Both the position numbers and the translations under genes were made by a program. A DNA stretch of 43,971 nucleotides, from positions 1 to 43,971 of the forward strand of contig JBGSHY010000005.1 in NCBI GenBank assembly GCA_041751995.1, written 5' to 3'. Positions 42,698 through 43,971 of the stretch are shown here, piece by piece. The DNA comes from JANMEX01 sp041751995 (GTDB taxonomy: Bacteria; Pseudomonadota; Alphaproteobacteria; Rhizobiales; Rhizobiaceae). Under the pieces are notes generated by a model. The model did not search any database and had not been told where the DNA came from. It saw only the letters and a list, made by a program, of their open reading frames with translations. Numbering within the stretch: position 1 is the first letter of the stretch; each line of letters begins with the position of its first letter.

Positions 42698-43971
42698 TCA
42701 GCCTTCCTTCATCCACCCCGCAGCCCGTTCGGCGATCATCATCACCGGCGCATTCGTATTGCCGCCGATCAGCGCCGGCATCACCGAGGCGTCCACCACG
42801 CGCAGGCCTTCAAACCCGTGCACCTTCAGCTGTGGATCGACCACGGCCATCCCGTCCTTGCCCATTTTGCAGGTGCCGACCGGATGGTAGACCGTATCCG
42901 CCCGCGCCCGGATGTGCCGCTCCCAGTCCGCGTCGCTCTTCACATCGGCCGTGTAGATTTCCTTCTTGCGGTAAGGCGCAAGGGCAGGGGCCTTCAGGAT
43001 CCGGTCCACGATCTTCGCACCCTTGACCATCCGCGCAAGATCATCCGGATCGCTGAGATATTCCGGATCGATCAGCGGCGCGTCGAACGCGTCGGCGTTG
43101 GCAAGCCTTACCGTCCCGCGCGATTTCGGCCGCAACACGCAGACATGGCACGAGAAGCCGAAACCGTAATGAACCTTGCGCAGATGATCGTCCACCATCC
43201 CCGGCACGAAATGCAGCTGGATATCAGGATCGCTGAGCGACGGATCCGTCTTGAGGAACCCCGCGCCCTCCGCCCCCGGCGAGGCGATCAGCCCCGTGCC
43301 GTCCTTCTTCCACCGCAGGATTTGCTGCATCGTCAGCAGCGTCCCCGCCGGGCTCAGCGCCAGCCCTTCGGCGATGTGCGATTTCCACACCAGTATGAAA
43401 TCCAGATGGTCCTGCAGATTGGACCCGACGCCTGCCAAATCCTGCCGCACCGCAATGCCGTGCCTTTGCAATTCCGCCGCCGGGCCGATGCCGGACAGCA
43501 TCAGCAACTGCGGCGAGTTGAAAGCGCCCCCGGCAAGGATCACCTCGCATGTCGCCTGTGCGATCTTGTCTTCGCCGCCCTGCCGGTATGAAATGCCGAT
43601 CGCCCGCCGCCCGGAAAACAGCACCTCGCGCGCCCGCGCCTTGGTCACCACCGTCAGGTTTGGCCGGTCCATCACCGGATGGAGATAGGCCGCCGCCGCA
43701 GAACATCTCTCGCCGTTCTTGCCCTCGCCGTAAAACTGCGTCACCTGATAAAGCCCGGCGCCCTCCTGGGACGGCCCGTTGAAATCCGCATTGACCGGAA
43801 ACTGGCACTCCGCCGCAGCCTCGACAAAAGCCTTCGTCACGCTTGCCGGCGAGCGCTGGTTGGCCACCCGCAGCGGCCCGTCCGCGCCGTGCAGATCATC
43901 CGCGCCATTCTCGTTGCGCTCGGCGCGCTTGAACCATGGCAGCACGTCGTCCCAGCCCCAGCCGTCCGCGC
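42698..43971 (-). CDS. GMC-family oxidoreductase (alcohol/choline dehydrogenase type), N-terminus outside window
   Basis: FAD-dependent alcohol oxidoreductase, C-terminal 424 or so residues; the open frame continues past the window end, which reads the typical GMC sequence GWGWDDVLPWFKRAE. Motifs: ILAGGAFNSPQLLMLSGIG (GMC signature 2), GVGSNLQDHLDF, and the active-site pair HPVGTCKMG with the His and NTNAPVMMIAE with the Asn. The FAD Rossmann fold lies upstream of the window. Substrate is unclear: choline dehydrogenase and long-chain alcohol dehydrogenase (AlkJ) are the close relatives. It is 74 bp from the response regulator start, on the same strand, and may share control with it. Confidence 0.95.
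   Translation of the reverse strand, partial: ADGWGWDDVLPWFKRAERNENGADDLHGADGPLRVANQRSPASVTKAFVEAAAECQFPVNADFNGPSQEGAGLYQVTQFYGEGKNGERCSAAAAYLHPVMDRPNLTVVTKARAREVLFSGRRAIGISYRQGGEDKIAQATCEVILAGGAFNSPQLLMLSGIGPAAELQRHGIAVRQDLAGVGSNLQDHLDFILVWKSHIAEGLALSPAGTLLTMQQILRWKKDGTGLIASPGAEGAGFLKTDPSLSDPDIQLHFVPGMVDDHLRKVHYGFGFSCHVCVLRPKSRGTVRLANADAFDAPLIDPEYLSDPDDLARMVKGAKIVDRILKAPALAPYRKKEIYTADVKSDADWERHIRARADTVYHPVGTCKMGKDGMAVVDPQLKVHGFEGLRVVDASVMPALIGGNTNAPVMMIAERAAGWMKEG

Overview
The window is a 44-kb chromosomal stretch of an alphaproteobacterium, most likely a Hyphomicrobiales member close to Phyllobacteriaceae or Rhizobiaceae. This rests on rhizobial-type protein sequences (smc next to ppdK, bifunctional cysN/C, PccR-regulated propionyl-CoA genes, a NahK/ErcS-type kinase with a FIST partner), high G+C coding sequence, frequent GTG starts and a rhizobial-style palindromic intergenic repeat. 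The species cannot be named from the sequence. No phage, transposase, CRISPR array or rRNA was seen. The only RNA gene found is a tRNA-Gln.

Layout. 1-3.2 kb: the 3' end of smc, a cysteine-rich putative lipoprotein and a glycosyltransferase. 3.5-6.2 kb: pyruvate phosphate dikinase. 6.2-8.5 kb: a small unknown protein, a DUF1499 membrane protein and a metallo-beta-lactamase-fold hydrolase. 8.5-10.5 kb: a WbpM/CapD-type nucleotide-sugar dehydratase. 10.8-17.0 kb: a purine/ureide catabolic run (puuE-allA-xdhA-xdhB-uraD-uraH), interrupted between xdhB and uraD by a 129-bp nested palindromic repeat. 17.0-17.4 kb: a META-domain protein. 17.4-23.1 kb: the leftward propionyl-CoA operon pccB-pccA-methylmalonyl-CoA mutase, with its regulator pccR divergent at 23.2 kb and TTTGCAAA-like operators between. 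24.8-25.9 kb: UDP-glucuronate decarboxylase and tRNA-Gln. 26.0-29.1 kb: a divergent GlxA/AraC-type regulator and BBE-like FAD oxidase, separated by a tandem duplication of their shared promoter region that left 5' fragments of both genes. 29.3-32.9 kb: sulfate activation (cysD, cysNC, cysQ). 33.0-33.4 kb: a glyoxalase/VOC protein. 33.6-36.8 kb: a zinc ABC importer with divergent zur and two zur-type operators. 36.8-37.5 kb: a TerC-family membrane protein. 37.8-44.0 kb: acyl-CoA synthetase, a FIST sensor, a soluble hybrid histidine kinase, a convergent LuxR-type response regulator and a GMC alcohol dehydrogenase cut by the window end.

How genes work together. XdhAB makes urate, UraH and UraD process the product of urate oxidation to allantoin, PuuE opens allantoin, and AllA releases glyoxylate and urea. 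Urate oxidase, allantoate-processing enzymes and XdhC are not in the window. PccAB and the mutase carry propionyl-CoA to succinyl-CoA under PccR; the epimerase is not here. CysD/CysNC make APS and PAPS and CysQ removes PAP. The ABC genes and Zur form a zinc-uptake circuit. The FIST-kinase-regulator set resembles the NosP-NahK/ErcS'-EraR arrangement of pseudomonads and sits between two alcohol/fatty-acid-type enzymes, so it may control them.

The signals that ordinary annotation would miss are: the tandem promoter duplication at 26.8-28.0 kb with a conserved palindrome in each copy; the nested palindrome at 15.95-16.08 kb, whose two arms show compensating changes; the paired operators before pccB/pccR and zur/znuC; several palindromes upstream of puuE; and the FIST/kinase/regulator module.
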